In this document: in pieces, positions 18,479-30,359 of the stretch
Layout: every line of letters begins with the position of its first letter
Numbering within the stretch: position 1 is the first letter of the stretch
Source of the DNA: Sophora flavescens
Taxonomy: Eukaryota; Streptophyta; Magnoliopsida; Fabales; Fabaceae
Direction: 5' to 3'
Length of the DNA stretch: 64,000 nt
Assembly (NCBI GenBank): GCA_030762895.1
Contig: CM061064.1
Location: 134,237,402-134,301,401 of the forward strand
Translations under genes and position numbers: made by a program
The notes under the pieces: generated by a model
Told to the model about the DNA's origin: nothing
The model's database searches: none
The model's input: the letters and a program-made list of their open reading frames with translations, nothing else

Positions 18479-20950
18479 TTACTCACTATCATCATCATGG
18501 GATTCTACCAACACTTGTGCAAGTGAAGAACCATGGGCTTCTCTAGTGGCCTTTGCCTTGACAATTGAGTCCACTATATCCACTCGATACACATCCGACC
18601 TCTCAGCGGGGTACTTCATTGATTCAAAGACATTGAAGACTACCTTCTCATCTTGCACCCTTAGGGTGAGTTTCCCTTGTTGCACATCTATCAAAGAACG
18701 CCCAGTGGCCAAGAAGGGCTTACCCAATATGAGAGGGATCTCGGCGTCTTCATCCATATCAAGCACCACAAAATCCGCCGGAAATATGAACTTGTCCACC
18801 TTCACTAACAAATCTTCGACGACCCCATTAGGATATTTTATAGAACGGTCGGCTAGTTGGAGTGACATCCGTGTATCTTTGGCTTCTTTTATCCCCAACT
18901 TCTTCATTAAAGAGAGGGGCATCAAGTTGATGCTTGCCCCTAGATCACACAACGCCTTTCCTAGAGTCATCTCCCCAATGGTGCATGGTATAGAAAAAGA
19001 ACCGGGATCCTTCAACTTTGGAGGTAGTTTTCTTTGAAGAAGGGCACTACACTCCTCGGTCAAAGCAACCGTTTCCTCATCCACTAATTTCCGCTTCTTA
19101 GAGAGAAGCTCCTTCATAAACCGGGCATAAGATGGCATTTGTTCCAAGGCTTCCGCAAATGGAATGTTAATTTGAAGTTTGCGGAAGACATCAAGGAATT
19201 TATTGAACTGCTTATCTTGTTGAGGCTTCTTCAATCTTTCAGGATATGGTACCTTCATGTAGGGCGGGAGGTCTTTGGGTTCAACCCACTTCTTTCTTCG
19301 GAACTCTTCATCTACAAGTTTTAACCTTCCCCCTTGCTCCGGTGCCTTGTCACTTGCCAACTCCTCTTTCTCAGGTTGCTCTTCCTCAACATGTGGTTGT
19401 TCCGGGGCCTTGTCTTCCTGAGAACTAGTTGCACCCCTGTTAGATCCCAACACCCTACCGCTTCTAGTTGCTACGGCATTGCATTGGTTCTTTGGGTTGT
19501 TCTCGGTATCACCTGGGAAAGTGCCTGGGAGACGCTCATTTAGTTGCCTTGCGAGCTGAGCTATCTGCGTTTCTAGATTCTGAATTGCCGACCCTGTATG
19601 AGTTTCCAACTTGTCAATGGTTGTGCTTGTATTGATTGACAACTTCTCAATTGCCGCATTCGTCCTTTCTAATGCCAACTCCCAAGGTTTCCTTCCACCA
19701 TCTGTTGTTTGCAATTGATTAGGCCCTGGAAAGGCCTGCTGAGCATTGCGTTGATGGATTCCATAGTTTGTCCTCTGATTCTGCTGAGGTTGTTGTTGCC
19801 CGGTTAGACCACCACTAGCATTACTCCAAGCGAAACCCGGATGGTCTCTCCTCATATAACCCCTATTCTGATTTTGACTGTAATCATTCTGTCTGTTCCT
19901 CTGATAGTTGTTCTGGGGCACGCTGTCATAGAAATTGTGGCATGAGTCCACATGTTCTTGAGAGAAGTTGAACGGATAACTCTGGATGTCATGATCTCCA
20001 TTACAATTATCACAACCCGGAGGCATTCCTTCGTGTATCACATTAACCTTTTTGTTCCCAGACAATGCCGCATTTTTCATCTTCAACAGTTTATTTTGCT
20101 CTAGAATGGCTTTTATTGTTGCAGCACTGACTCCACTTGAGGTTTCCCTACCACAGTTGTAATCATTGTTCGACATCTTCTCCAATAATGCCCATCCATC
20201 CTCAGCTGATAAATAAGAAAAAGAATCGCCCGCTGCTGCATCACAATTCATCTGGTAGCGCCCCCTTAACCTGTTAAAGAAATGTTGAACCTTGGAGACC
20301 GGGTCAAAGAAAGCCGAAGGACATCTTCTCAAGAGCACATTATATCTCTCCCAAGCTTCATTATACGATTCATCTTCTGTTTGCCTAAAAGATGTGACGG
20401 CTACTCTTGCTTGTGCCGCTCTCTGAGGAGGAAAATATTTAATGAGGAACTTTTGGGCCATTTGCTCCCATGTTGTGATACTGTTGAGATCCAAGCTGTC
20501 AAACCAATCGCGAGCGACATCCCTAAGAGAGAGGGGGAATAGCCGCAAGCGAAACTCATCTTGAGAAACTCCTCTTGTCTTCTTCAAGTCACAAGCTTCA
20601 AGGAAGTGAGTGATGTGTCTATGAGGGTCTTGTTTGCCACTCCCATCAAATTGATTCTCACGAATATGGGCTGTGACACATCCTTCCACTCTAAAGGAAT
20701 CTGTATTGAGGTTGCCCCTCACGATAGAAGAAGAACAATCATCCAAATTAAGTAGATTGTACTCGAAGAGAGGCTTGTACGGAGGAGGAGGAGGGTTTGC
20801 TTCGGCCATCCTCTCAAAATTAATTGCTTCAAGCCTCTTTCGTTCTCTGGCTTCTTTCCTTAATCGCTTCTCGGTCTTGGTGATCTCCGAATCAAATAGC
20901 AAGTCCTCTTGTGAAAGGGTACCTCGCATACAAAAACTAGGCAAGACCAA
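18479..20950 (-). CDS. gag-pro: Athila-type Gag-protease polyprotein
   Basis: An intact 823-codon ORF. A basic N-terminal helix (TKTEKRLRKEARERKRLEA) is followed by the gag capsid core at about residues 95-240 (DPHRHITHFLEAC, LRLFPLSLRDVARDWFDSL, WEQMAQKFLIKYFPP, YNEAWERYNVLLRRCP). A degenerate zinc knuckle follows (CDNCNGDHDIQSY, last Cys replaced), then a Gln/Asn-rich linker and a short coiled coil (LETQIAQLARQLNERLPG). At about residues 630-770 is a retropepsin with the active-site triad DLGA and the C-terminal ILGKPFLATG. The ORF stops after the protease instead of continuing into RT. An ATG at residue 8 (MRGTLSQ) is an alternative start. Its product would assemble particles; polymerase functions must come from elsewhere. 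The open frame suggests recent activity. Confidence 0.93.
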   Translation of the reverse strand: MVLPSFCMRGTLSQEDLLFDSEITKTEKRLRKEARERKRLEAINFERMAEANPPPPPYKPLFEYNLLNLDDCSSSIVRGNLNTDSFRVEGCVTAHIRENQFDGSGKQDPHRHITHFLEACDLKKTRGVSQDEFRLRLFPLSLRDVARDWFDSLDLNSITTWEQMAQKFLIKYFPPQRAAQARVAVTSFRQTEDESYNEAWERYNVLLRRCPSAFFDPVSKVQHFFNRLRGRYQMNCDAAAGDSFSYLSAEDGWALLEKMSNNDYNCGRETSSGVSAATIKAILEQNKLLKMKNAALSGNKKVNVIHEGMPPGCDNCNGDHDIQSYPFNFSQEHVDSCHNFYDSVPQNNYQRNRQNDYSQNQNRGYMRRDHPGFAWSNASGGLTGQQQPQQNQRTNYGIHQRNAQQAFPGPNQLQTTDGGRKPWELALERTNAAIEKLSINTSTTIDKLETHTGSAIQNLETQIAQLARQLNERLPGTFPGDTENNPKNQCNAVATRSGRVLGSNRGATSSQEDKAPEQPHVEEEQPEKEELASDKAPEQGGRLKLVDEEFRRKKWVEPKDLPPYMKVPYPERLKKPQQDKQFNKFLDVFRKLQINIPFAEALEQMPSYARFMKELLSKKRKLVDEETVALTEECSALLQRKLPPKLKDPGSFSIPCTIGEMTLGKALCDLGASINLMPLSLMKKLGIKEAKDTRMSLQLADRSIKYPNGVVEDLLVKVDKFIFPADFVVLDMDEDAEIPLILGKPFLATGRSLIDVQQGKLTLRVQDEKVVFNVFESMKYPAERSDVYRVDIVDSIVKAKATREAHGSSLAQVLVESHDDDSE

Positions 20951-21066
20951 GTGGAATCAAAGAAGTAGAGAGAAATAATAGTAAATCAATAACAGAAAAA
21001 TAAAGATAAAAATAGCTTAACCAAATAATCAAACTTCCCAAAAATTAGGAAAATTGGTTGTGCCAA

Positions 21067-21084
21067 TCCCCGGCAACGGCGCCA
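21067..21084 (-). other. AthM PBS, perfect tRNA-Asp type
   Basis: The minus strand reads TGGCGCCGTTGCCGGGGA, 6 nt from the LTR end. It is the standard Athila-lineage primer site. Confidence 0.92.
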
Positions 21085-21090
21085 AAAACT

Positions 21091-22303
21091 TGTTGAGTCA
21101 CCGCCAAGTGTACCGGGTCGTCATAAGTAATAAAACACGGTAAGTAGTTACCGAGGTCGGACACATGGATTGGGCCTTCAATTACACTGTCAACCAGGAC
21201 CCCCAAATTCTCCTAATGACACTATCGTGCTCAATAGGACGTATTCAACGGTTGAGTTAATTACTTACTAGGTCTCATAACCCAATCATCAAACTCCATT
21301 AAATCTTGTTCCCTATAAGGTTGCACTGATCTCCTACTCGCTCTCGTGCAATATTCAATCAATGATCCCAATTCAAGTTCTAAACGCGAATTGCCTATCA
21401 AGCCTCATCACGTTAACTAGTCAATCATGCATGCTTATGATCAACGCAATAAATTCAGAATTGGAAAACATGGATTGAGGTAAATGAGGGAAACATACAT
21501 CACATTGAACGCTACACCGCCATGGGTGGTTTCATTGATTCCTTAGACAAGGGAATTAGCTCCTCATGCTTGTAACAAGACACAAACAATTGGAGTTCAT
21601 CATGATTGTAAAACAAGAAAAGAAAATAGGGAGACGCAGCTCCAGAGAACAAGGATTCGTCTCACAAAACCGATCTAAAAACAAGTGGTGAACAAAAGGT
21701 TTTCCAATCTGACCTAAAACAGCCTATAAATAGGGGTTCTGGTTCGCGTCCGCTCGTGGGGCGAGCAAGCTCTCGAGATGCGAAATTCAGTTTTGGCTCC
21801 ATCCTGATTTGAATGCTCGCGAGGCGAGATGGTGATTCGCAAGGGGAGACAGAGAGGGTGACATTTTCTGGTATAGTCAGGACTTCAGGATTCGCGAGGC
21901 GAGATGGGATTCACGAGACGAGACAGAGAGGGTGACATTTCTGGCACAGTCAGGCCTTCAGGCTCGCGAGGCGAGATAGTGATTCGCGAGGCGAGACAGA
22001 AAGGGTGACTGCTGCTGTTCAGGCTGGTCTTCAGTCTCGCGAGGCGAAACTTCCAGAATTGCTTTTCCACTGTTTTCTTCATTTTCCTTGACTCTAAGAG
22101 CTTCACTTTTAACCTGAAACAACAAAAGGAAATGAAAAGCGTAATTCTACTCAAAATAAACTAAAAACTACTAAAAATGCATTAAACGAATCAAATCCTA
22201 ACTTAGGAACAAAACAAGGCCAATTTGGGAGATTAGCGCGGTTGACTCGCCCAATTAGGCACAAAATCTACCCCTTTTCTAGCTGGAAACCAGAGGCTGA
22301 TCA
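21091..22303 (-). repeat. AthM 5' LTR
   Basis: 1213 bp, shorter than the 3' copy because about 205 bp near 21178 are absent. It contains the CGCGAGGCGAG array (21745-22052, fewer units than the 3' copy) and the TATA-like box just beside it. It is followed by the TSD gatgg (22304-22308). Confidence 0.92.
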
Positions 22304-22308
22304 GATGG

Positions 22309-23700
22309 CAACAAACCGGATTAAGCATGTTTAGAAAGATCTTCCTTCTTGTTTGAAGTCGAGACAAGCCAATCTGAATCTTCACTCTTAGAATGAGTGT
22401 CTCATGTTTAAGAAAAACTTCTCATTTTACTATTTGACTCTTTATGAATGTGTCAGTTGACATTTGTTCCTTGAGTACCTATGATTGTGTCGAACAATCG
22501 TAGTAATCAAGTTTGCGTGTGTCAGACAAACTTTTCTGAGTTTGATTTGAAATTTATCAGAACTCTTAAATTGGTTATAGCTATTTCTTTAGTTATAACC
22601 CAAATAATTTCTTAGTAACAAAAGTTTCTTGATGAAACTCATACTAGTCACTTTTACTTTTGGTAAATGTGACCCAGTCCAATTTTGTCAGACTGAATTC
22701 CCTTTTAAAATCATCCTTTGACGAACGTCTTGTAGTACGTTGAATACTCTTAGAGTTAAAACTATCCAAGGAAAATTCTAATGGAAGGAGCAACTTTATT
22801 AGACTCATGTTTGTAAATGTGTATTGGCCATGCATTTTTACATCCACGAACCTAATTGAAGAATCTTTTTCCATACGGGATCTTCCTGTATCTTTCAAAT
22901 TGATCTCCAAGCTTTTGTGAAAGTGAAATCAAGAAACTCCTTTTCTTGAAAATTTCTTTCTGTAATCTCCAAGACCATCCTTATTGTAGTTCGAAAGGAT
23001 TTGTCATCCTTAATCAATTTTACCCTATGTATTCTTCCAAATGTTATTAACATGTAACCTACCTCATGAGTCATGAGGATGGGTATCTGATTCACATCAG
23101 GAATTCAGAGTTAGTCGAGTACAGTGAAAGATAGATAACTTGACGCTTAAGACATTCCTTGTCAAGAAGTTAGTGCAGCAATGGATTTTGTTATGAATTT
23201 ATCGAACACCTTTAAGAGATTTGTTTTGATCAAGTGATCGTGGACAGATTGACGAAGTTAACGTCCTTATTACCTATCAAGATCCACTTTGCAGTAGATG
23301 AGCTAACCAACATGGGTATCAGAGGACTAATCAAACTTCATGAAGTGTCTCCAAATTTCGTTTCAAAATGAAAACCCGAAGTTTACCAATGTTGTAGTGA
23401 AAATCCGCTCCAAGTGTCGAGGACTAGGTTGAGATTGATTTCAACGGATCACCCTCGACTTGAGTGGACGAGCGATAGAAATAGTATGACCTTTAGGAAG
23501 TTGGTTTGGGAGTAGGGGTAGTATTTTACTATGATCATCTCTTTAGTTGGATGGACAAGAAGTGACGAAAGTTTTACTGAGGTATAGTTGTGACTAGTAA
23601 GATGCGAATCCTTAAGATCAATGACAGTAAGTGAGGAAATTTTTGTAAATCAAATGTTGATCGAGGCAGAACATTGTTAAAGGAATCTAGGGTAATGATC
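22309..23700 (+). pseudogene. Decayed gypsy pol (RT/RNase H tail and integrase)
   Basis: No open frame survives, but fragments read as a chromovirus integrase: AMDFVMNLS at about 23178, a VDRLTK-like stretch near 23242, a DPKFTN-like piece near 23370, and LISTDHPRLEWTSDRN at about 23431, where the family has STAYHPQTDGQTERT. A homologous, equally decayed copy lies inverted at 44600-46170. Minus-strand ORFs here (22644-23095) are antisense noise that recurs in both copies. The region is contiguous with G1 once AthM is removed, so G1's pol was already joined to this older sequence. Confidence 0.7.
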
Positions 23701-23711
23701 AAGTAAATATT

Positions 23712-25338
23712 TATGGCATGAAAAGGACTATGATTTCACATTACAGTACCATCCCCGAAAGGCGAACGTCGTAGCGGATGCTTTGAGCCGGAAGGCCATA
23801 CACGTCTCAGCAATGATGGTGAAAGAATTACAGTTAATCAAGAAGTTTCGTGACCTTGAATTAATGATGGAGATAAGTCCAAAAAGGATCAGTGTGGGAA
23901 TGATCAAAATCTCAAGTGAACCGATGGAAGAAATCCAAGAACAACAAGCCAACAATGTGTATCTCAAAGAGAAGAAAGAACTCATGGAACAAGGAAAGGC
24001 GCCCGAATTCAATTTGGGACCAGATAACATCTTGAGGTACAAGGGACGAATTTGCGTACCTGACAATCCTGAAATGAGAAAGATGATTCTTGAGGAATCC
24101 CACAAGAGCAAACTAAGTATCCATCCCATAACAACTAAGATGTACCAAGATCTAAAGCAGAGATTTTGGTGGCCAGGCATGAAGAAACAATTGGCGGAAT
24201 ATGTTGCGTCTTGCTTAACTTGTCAGAAGCCGAAAGTAGAACATCAACGACCCAGTGGAATGTTACAATATCTGGATGTACCCGAATGGAATTGGGATAG
24301 TATATCCATGGATTTTGTGGTAGGACTACCAAAGACTTCCAAAGGTTTCGACTCGATTTGGGTAGTCGTTGACAGGTTAACAAAGTCGGCACACTTTTTA
24401 CCTTTTAAAGCTAATTATACTGTGGAGAAGCTAACCGAGGTGTATATTAGAGAGGTGATCAGACTTCCTGGAGTGCCCTCTTGTATTGTTTCTGATAGAG
24501 ACCCAAAGTTTACTTCACGTTTCTGGGGAAGTTTGCAGGAAGCGCTAGGAACTAAGTTAAGGCTCAGTTCGGCATACCATCCGCAAACTGACGGGAAAAC
24601 TGAAAGAACTATCCAGTCATTAGAAGACTTGTTAAGAGCATGCGTCCTAGACAATCGTGGAAGTTGGGACGACCTTTTGCCGCTTATAGAGTTCACATAC
24701 AACAACAAGAGTATAGGTATGGCACCCTATGAGGCTTTGTATGGAAGAAAGTGCCAAACGCCGTTTTGTTGGTACCAAGATGGGGAAAGCGCAATCTTAG
24801 GACCCAAGATTGTACAGCAAACCACGGAGAAAATGAAACAGATCCGTGAAAGGATGAAAGCTTCACAAGGCAGACAAGAGTTACGCCGATTGAAGAAGAC
24901 GACCTCTGGAATTCAAAGAAGACGAACACGTATTTCTGAGGGTAACCCCTACAACTGGGGTAGGTAGAGTTATAAAATCCAGAAAGCTCACTCCTAAGTT
25001 TATTGGACCATACCATATTCTTCGTCTTATCGGTCCAGTAGCTTATCAATTTCTCTGCCACCTTTCCTTTCAAATATCCATGATGTTTTTCATGTCTCTC
25101 AGCTGAGAAAATATATCCCTGACCCATCGCATGTAATTGAACCTGATGTTGTTCAATTAAAGGAAAATCTATCCTATGAGACTTCACCCGTACGAATCGA
25201 AGATAGGAGTATCAAACAACTCAGGAGCAAACAGATTCCATTAGTTAAGGTTGTTTGGGATGAAACAACTGGAGAAGCAACTTGGGATGTAGAGGATAAG
25301 ATGGAATTACAGTATCCTGATTTATTTTCAGATACTTA
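23712..25338 (+). pseudogene. pol: RNase H end, integrase and chromodomain (element G2)
   Basis: Begins abruptly inside RNase H (KDYDFTLQYHPRKANVVADA) and continues into an integrase with intact key residues: the HHCC zinc finger (H at codons 107 and 114, C at 144 and 147, counted from 23783) and the D,D(35)E core (D177 in SMDFV, D238 in VSDRD, E274 in GKTERT). A frameshift near 24870 ends the frame at 24967. The C-terminal part continues in two other frames (KLTPKFIGPYHILRLIGPVAY, then LRKYIPDP to PDLFSDT, stop near 25339). The tail LVKVVWDETTGEATWDVE is a group II chromodomain as in Tekay/Del. The start at about 23712 duplicates RNase H sequence already present in G1, so this is a second element. 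Confidence 0.85.
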
Positions 25339-25360
25339 ATTTCGAGGACGAAATTTCTTT

Positions 25361-25375
25361 TTAGAGGGGTAGTAA
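25361..25375 (+). other. Polypurine tract of G2
   Basis: TTAGAGGGGTAGTAA directly before the LTR start TGTAACACCCC. Upstream is the family's conserved TTCGAGGACGAAATTT. Confidence 0.75.
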
Positions 25376-28300
25376 TGTAACACCCCGATTTTTCTGCTTG
25401 TCTGTAAATTGTGATTATATGAATATTTAAGATTTTATTTTCATAAATGGTGATGAATTATTTTGATAGACCAAAATAAGTCATTTTTATTTATTTTATA
25501 TTAGAAATGTACAGTTGAATTTTCGATAGAAAATTTCAGACGTTTAAGGTTTGAGTTTTCGCTCTCAGTTAAGCTCTACTGACCCGAAAATAGTTTTAAA
25601 ATTTCGAAAATTCAAAATTTTATTTTTCTAACCCAGTTATTATTATTTTTATGATTTTTGAAATTATTTATTTTTATTCTAATTTTTCGGGTGAAAATTA
25701 ACAAAAAGAAATACGATCGGTTTTTACCGTTACGTATCAATTGGTACCAAAACGAGCCAAATTTATTTAATTCAGATTTTTCATTTGCCAAAGATTTTAT
25801 TTGATGTGAATAGTGACCCTTGTCACTATTTAGCACTATTCATGACATAGTGTAATTATTGATTTCAATTTACTATAAAATGCATCATTTTGATTTTCAA
25901 AAAAAAAAATTTGAATAAAAAATTGTTAAAATTTTTAAAATATCCCAGATTTTTTATAGATAGGTAGCTCCCCCCTCCCTATAAATACCCCTCACCACCT
26001 CTTCTACTCATTTGCTTCATCCTTTATTTTGCTCCCAAACTCTTGCAAAATTTTCAAGTTTACTATTCATCATCTTCAACCTCTCAACTTCTTGATCTTG
26101 GAGAGTAAGGGTTAACTTCATCCTCATCTTTTACTCATCATCATCAACATCTAGAGGGTATAAACTCTCAACTCTTACTTTTTACTTTCTTAAAAAGCTT
26201 TGATATATCTACATGCATGATATTTCCTTTAAGTTCATGATCATGTTCTTGATTTAAATTTTGAAACAAGAGATGAATTTATTTAAACTCATCATCATCC
26301 TTGCTATCCATTTCTACAATTTGCATGTAATGAAAAATCCATCAAAACCTCTTTTTTTTTTTGTTATGGCCGAAAATGGTATAAGTGGAAAGGTTGATGT
26401 TTTGTTGAAAATTCCACTTGCATGCCTTTAAAACCTAAATGCATGTGAGTTTTAAGCTTAAGAGCTTTATATATAATTTGAGTTTTCATTCCTATTTGAG
26501 TATGAAGGCCGAAACCCTAATTGTTTGGGTTAAGGAGGCTTAACTTTGATTTTCAAGGAAAATGTGTCATTTTGATTCTTGATTTTTTACATGCATGTGG
26601 TATCAAATTTGAAAATGGAGCGTTTTAAGTTTTGAGAAAATAGAGCACTTTGATCATCATGTTAATCTCTTGCATGTTGATAAAAAGTTGAAGAAACTTT
26701 GAGTTATATTGATTTTAAGAAATATTTGCCTCAATCTCTATTTGGATGCATACATGTGTCTATGAAAATTGAAAATTTAGTTTTCCAACACATACTTTAA
26801 GAAGGCCAAAATTTTAAGTTTTGAGGTTAAAAAATTTTAGTTTTTAAAATCTTAGATAAATTGCATGTTTTAATCTTCAAATTTTTTGTGCATGCATGTA
26901 AAGGGAGTGTTGAAAAATAAATTCTATTACTTATTTTATAAAAAGACCAAAACCTATTTGGTATAGAGTGAAAGGATTTAAAAAATTTATTTTTAAGTTT
27001 TAAGACTTGATTTCACCTCTATAATGATTAAGGAAATTTAAATCCAAAAGTTTGTAGGAATTTGAAATTTTTAGCCTTAATTCCTCTAGTAAGGCCGAAA
27101 CACACACTATTAGCAAAAGGTGATTTTATAAATAAAAAATAAAAAATATTTTGACATATATTATATGTTTGATTTTATTTAGATTTTCCAAACTTGAAAG
27201 GGAGATCAAGTTCGGTACCTTAAACACACGAAAAGACCACAAGTTGTTGCTCAAGCTAAGGTAAGGGGAGAAAGCCCGAGGGATATTACAATTGTGGTAA
27301 CTATATGCTTGTATGTTTGAATTGTTTGGCTATGCTGATGATGTTGTTACATGGGTGAAAAAGTGGATTGCTATATGATTGTGTGTTAAGTCTATGAAGT
27401 TGTTCTGAAATTGTTGTTAAAGTGGTTGTTTTGGAATTACTTGCATTTATATGACTTTGATGAAATGTTGAATTGAAATATATGCTTGAACATATTATGT
27501 TGGTTATGTTGTAAGTTGCTAAAAGTTGTGTTGGTTGTTGCATAGAAGCCTAACCTTGGTTAGAGCTCAACTATTAAAGATAAAAGCCTTAAAAGACAAT
27601 ATGGAAAGCCACAAAACAAAGGTTTTAAGTTTTAAGTAGCATGTTGATAAGAAAAAATTGTCCGGGAAACAAATTTTTAAAGATGTTGTTCTATGAGAAA
27701 CTTACATTTTTTTGAGACTATTTTATGATGAAAAACAATAGAGGAAAACATGTTAAATTCCAAGTTCTTTTGGAGAAATTTTAGTTCTCAATGTTATAAA
27801 AAGAGTTTCGCACAAGACGTTTTCAACATTTTCCAAATGATAGACTTTTTCCAAAGTAAATATGGATTTCTAAAGAAGAGAGAATCTTCTGTAACTCAAT
27901 GTTTTCAAAATGTCTTTTAGAAGATTTGAAGGATATTTTCTATAAAAGTCTTAAATTTTTGGGGACTATTTATGGTAAAGAAATTATTTAAAAACAAATT
28001 AAATTCTTGGTTCTTTACCAAAAAGAATTTAGTTCTCATATATTACACTAAGTTCCTTCTTAAAAATCTCTATCCTTAAAAGAGGACTTTCTTTCTAAAG
28101 ATGGACTTTTGGAGTTTTATTATAAGGTTTTTAAAATGAATTTCAAAGGAAAAACGTTTTTCAAAAGAAGGTTTTATTGAAATAAAGTATCCGATGACTT
28201 GGATGAGTTACGAAAGTTTTGTTTTTGGGTTTTGTATTTTCACCGAGCAAAAAAGAAGAAAAGTTGAACCTAGTAACCGAGACGTCGGGTAACTAGTGTT

Positions 28301-29662
28301 TTAAAAGCACGTTGATCCATGATCCGTGTTACGTTGTTATGGACTATGTTCCAATGTACGTTGTTATGGACTGCTGCTCCATATAGTTTGAGTTGAAACA
28401 TGGTGAAAGTAATAAAAAGGTGAAAATTGTTTTCTACGACCACAAAGTCCAAGGACTGATGCATAAGTCTGGGACTGTTGTGATTAGACACTCGAACATG
28501 AAAGTCCCGTGTTGATGATAAAAGTTGCAAGATATTAAAAATGTTGAAAAGTCGTGATCTTTGAGCCTCGACAAAAAGAAAATATCAAGCACAAAGAAAA
28601 GGTGAAAATAAAATGATTTTCTCATGCATTTATTTTGGCAGACGTTCCCACGCTGTTTTTGTATGAATATCTGTAAAGATAAGGTATTTCATGCTACGTT
28701 GTTTCGTGTGAATATATGGAAGGGCCAGGTATTTCATGCTACGATGTTTCATTGTGCCTTGATGGACAATGAAGTCCATTTGTCGGGACTACCATGCCTT
28801 GCGTTGGACAGTATGCTATGGACATTCCACGCACGTTGCACACTGTGCCAGGAGTTTGGACAGTGTAGTGGAAATTCACGTTGTTCCTTTATGGCAACTG
28901 AGCCTGATCAGCTCATTTTTAAAGAAAGTTGAAAACTCCGGAGTCTTGCATCAAAGTTGAATTTTTCATGAACATCATTGTTTTTCAAAGTTGATTAATG
29001 AATTGGTGTGATATTATATTTAGTTTATTATTTCACGTGCTATAAATATGATGATATCTATTGTGTATGCTGTTTGTGTTGCAAGTATGTAGTTTATCAT
29101 AATTATCCATATATTGGTATCTCACCCTTACAATATATCAGGTTTTCCTGGTTCTTTGATGTTGTGCCTTGGTACACTAGGATAGGCGATGCCGAGAAGC
29201 TCCTGACCTCACTCGGGGATATTAATCCCGATCTTTGAAGAGGTGGGTGATTATTCCAATGGTAAGAACTACTGAGTTCTTTCCAACAGGTGTCTATTAG
29301 AACGACCAGCTTAGGATGTTTCCTTTGGGTTGTGTGTGTTTTAGAGAAGTCAATATAGGCAGTTCTGAAAAACCTTGTGTAATTTTGTAACTTCAAGACG
29401 AAAGATTATTTCATGAAATGTATATGCTGAGGTGCTATGATTTATAAATAAACTTAGTCTTTGTATGTTAGTAAAATACAGTGTGATTTCGTTTTAAGCG
29501 ATGCGTGGATCATTTTCTGAGGTAAATCCTAGAAAAGAAAAATTTTACCCCCATATTTTCAGACCTATGAAGATAATAGAAGTTTTCCCGAAAGCAACCA
29601 GTAAAGTTTCTTTTAATTTATTTCCGCATCTGATTTGGAAGTAATGCCTAGGGGGTGTTACA
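25376..29662 (+). repeat. 3' LTR of G2
   Basis: 4287 bp, TGTAACACCCC to GGGGTGTTACA. A TATA box (TATAAATA) lies at 25980-25987 after a C-rich run. The inverted-repeat block is at 25564-25584. It is related to LTR X, which faces it from 29663. It is distinct from the G1 5' LTR, so G1 and G2 are not one element. ORFs inside it (27301-27543, 28270-29238) show no domain. Confidence 0.85.
25980..25987 (+). promoter_or_regulatory. TATA box in G2 LTR
   Basis: TATAAATA about 600 bp into the LTR, preceded by CCCCCCTCCC. The X LTR has the same arrangement in inverse (37033-37075). Confidence 0.55.
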
Positions 29663-30359
29663 ACTTGCCCCCATGTCACAACAAAGGACCCGGGAAAACC
29701 TGATATACTGTAAGGGTGAGATACCAATATATGGATGAATTATGACGACTGCATGCCCAAACATAGAGCAACAGATACAGACAATTATTCATATTCAACA
29801 TATAAATTCTCACAAATAATCATATCAACTAACAATCATTGCCATTTTTTAAAACATGGCACTTCTATATTTCATCATTCTATCCTAGTCTCCGGAGATC
29901 CCAACTTCTTTGAAAGATGAGCTGCTCAGGCTAGATTGCCAATAAGGCACAACATGTTTTTCCACAGCACTGCCCAAAACACCTGGCACAGTGATCAACG
30001 TGTGTGGATGTCCATAGCATACTGTCCAACACAAGGCACATCAACCCAGGCATATGTACTTCATTGTCCAAGGCACAATGAAACAACATAGCATGAAATA
30101 CCTTACCCTTCAAGCCATTCATACGAAACAATGTGGGCACGTCTGCCAAATGCATGTAAAAACATCTTTGTTTTAGCAGCTTTTCTTTGTGTATCATTAT
30201 TTCCTTCGTCGAGGCTCAAGGCTCACGACCATCCATAAATTTTCAACGTTTTAAAATTTTCATTGTCGACACAGGATGTTTTAGCCCGAGTGTCCAATCA
30301 CAACAGTCCTAGACCTATGCACTAGTCTTGGACTTTGTGGTCGTAGAAAACAACTTTCA

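Larger units (their letters stand above)
9478..22303 (-). mobile_element. AthM: Athila-like gag-protease-only retroelement
   Basis: Minus-strand LTR element flanked by gatgg. Reading on the minus strand: 5' LTR 22303-21091, perfect tRNA-Asp PBS, gag-protease ORF (20950-18479), about 1.9 kb of non-coding 3' internal DNA, PPT, and a 3' LTR (16531-9478) interrupted by AthP. Without AthP it is about 7.2 kb. No RT, RNase H or integrase sequence is visible, so it should be mobilised in trans by an autonomous Athila relative. This is the architecture described for plant TR-GAG-type non-autonomous elements, with a protease added. Confidence 0.9.

Noticed and set aside
22644..23095. Minus-strand ORFs that recur at 45367-45708 (plus)
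   Set aside because: They recur because the DNA is repeated. They are antisense to decayed pol, and the shared protein sequence carries no sign of selection that I can see.
2687..29662. Treating 2687-29662 as one large gypsy element with two LTRs
   Set aside because: The outer LTRs belong to different subfamilies with different ends, and the RNase H region is present twice.
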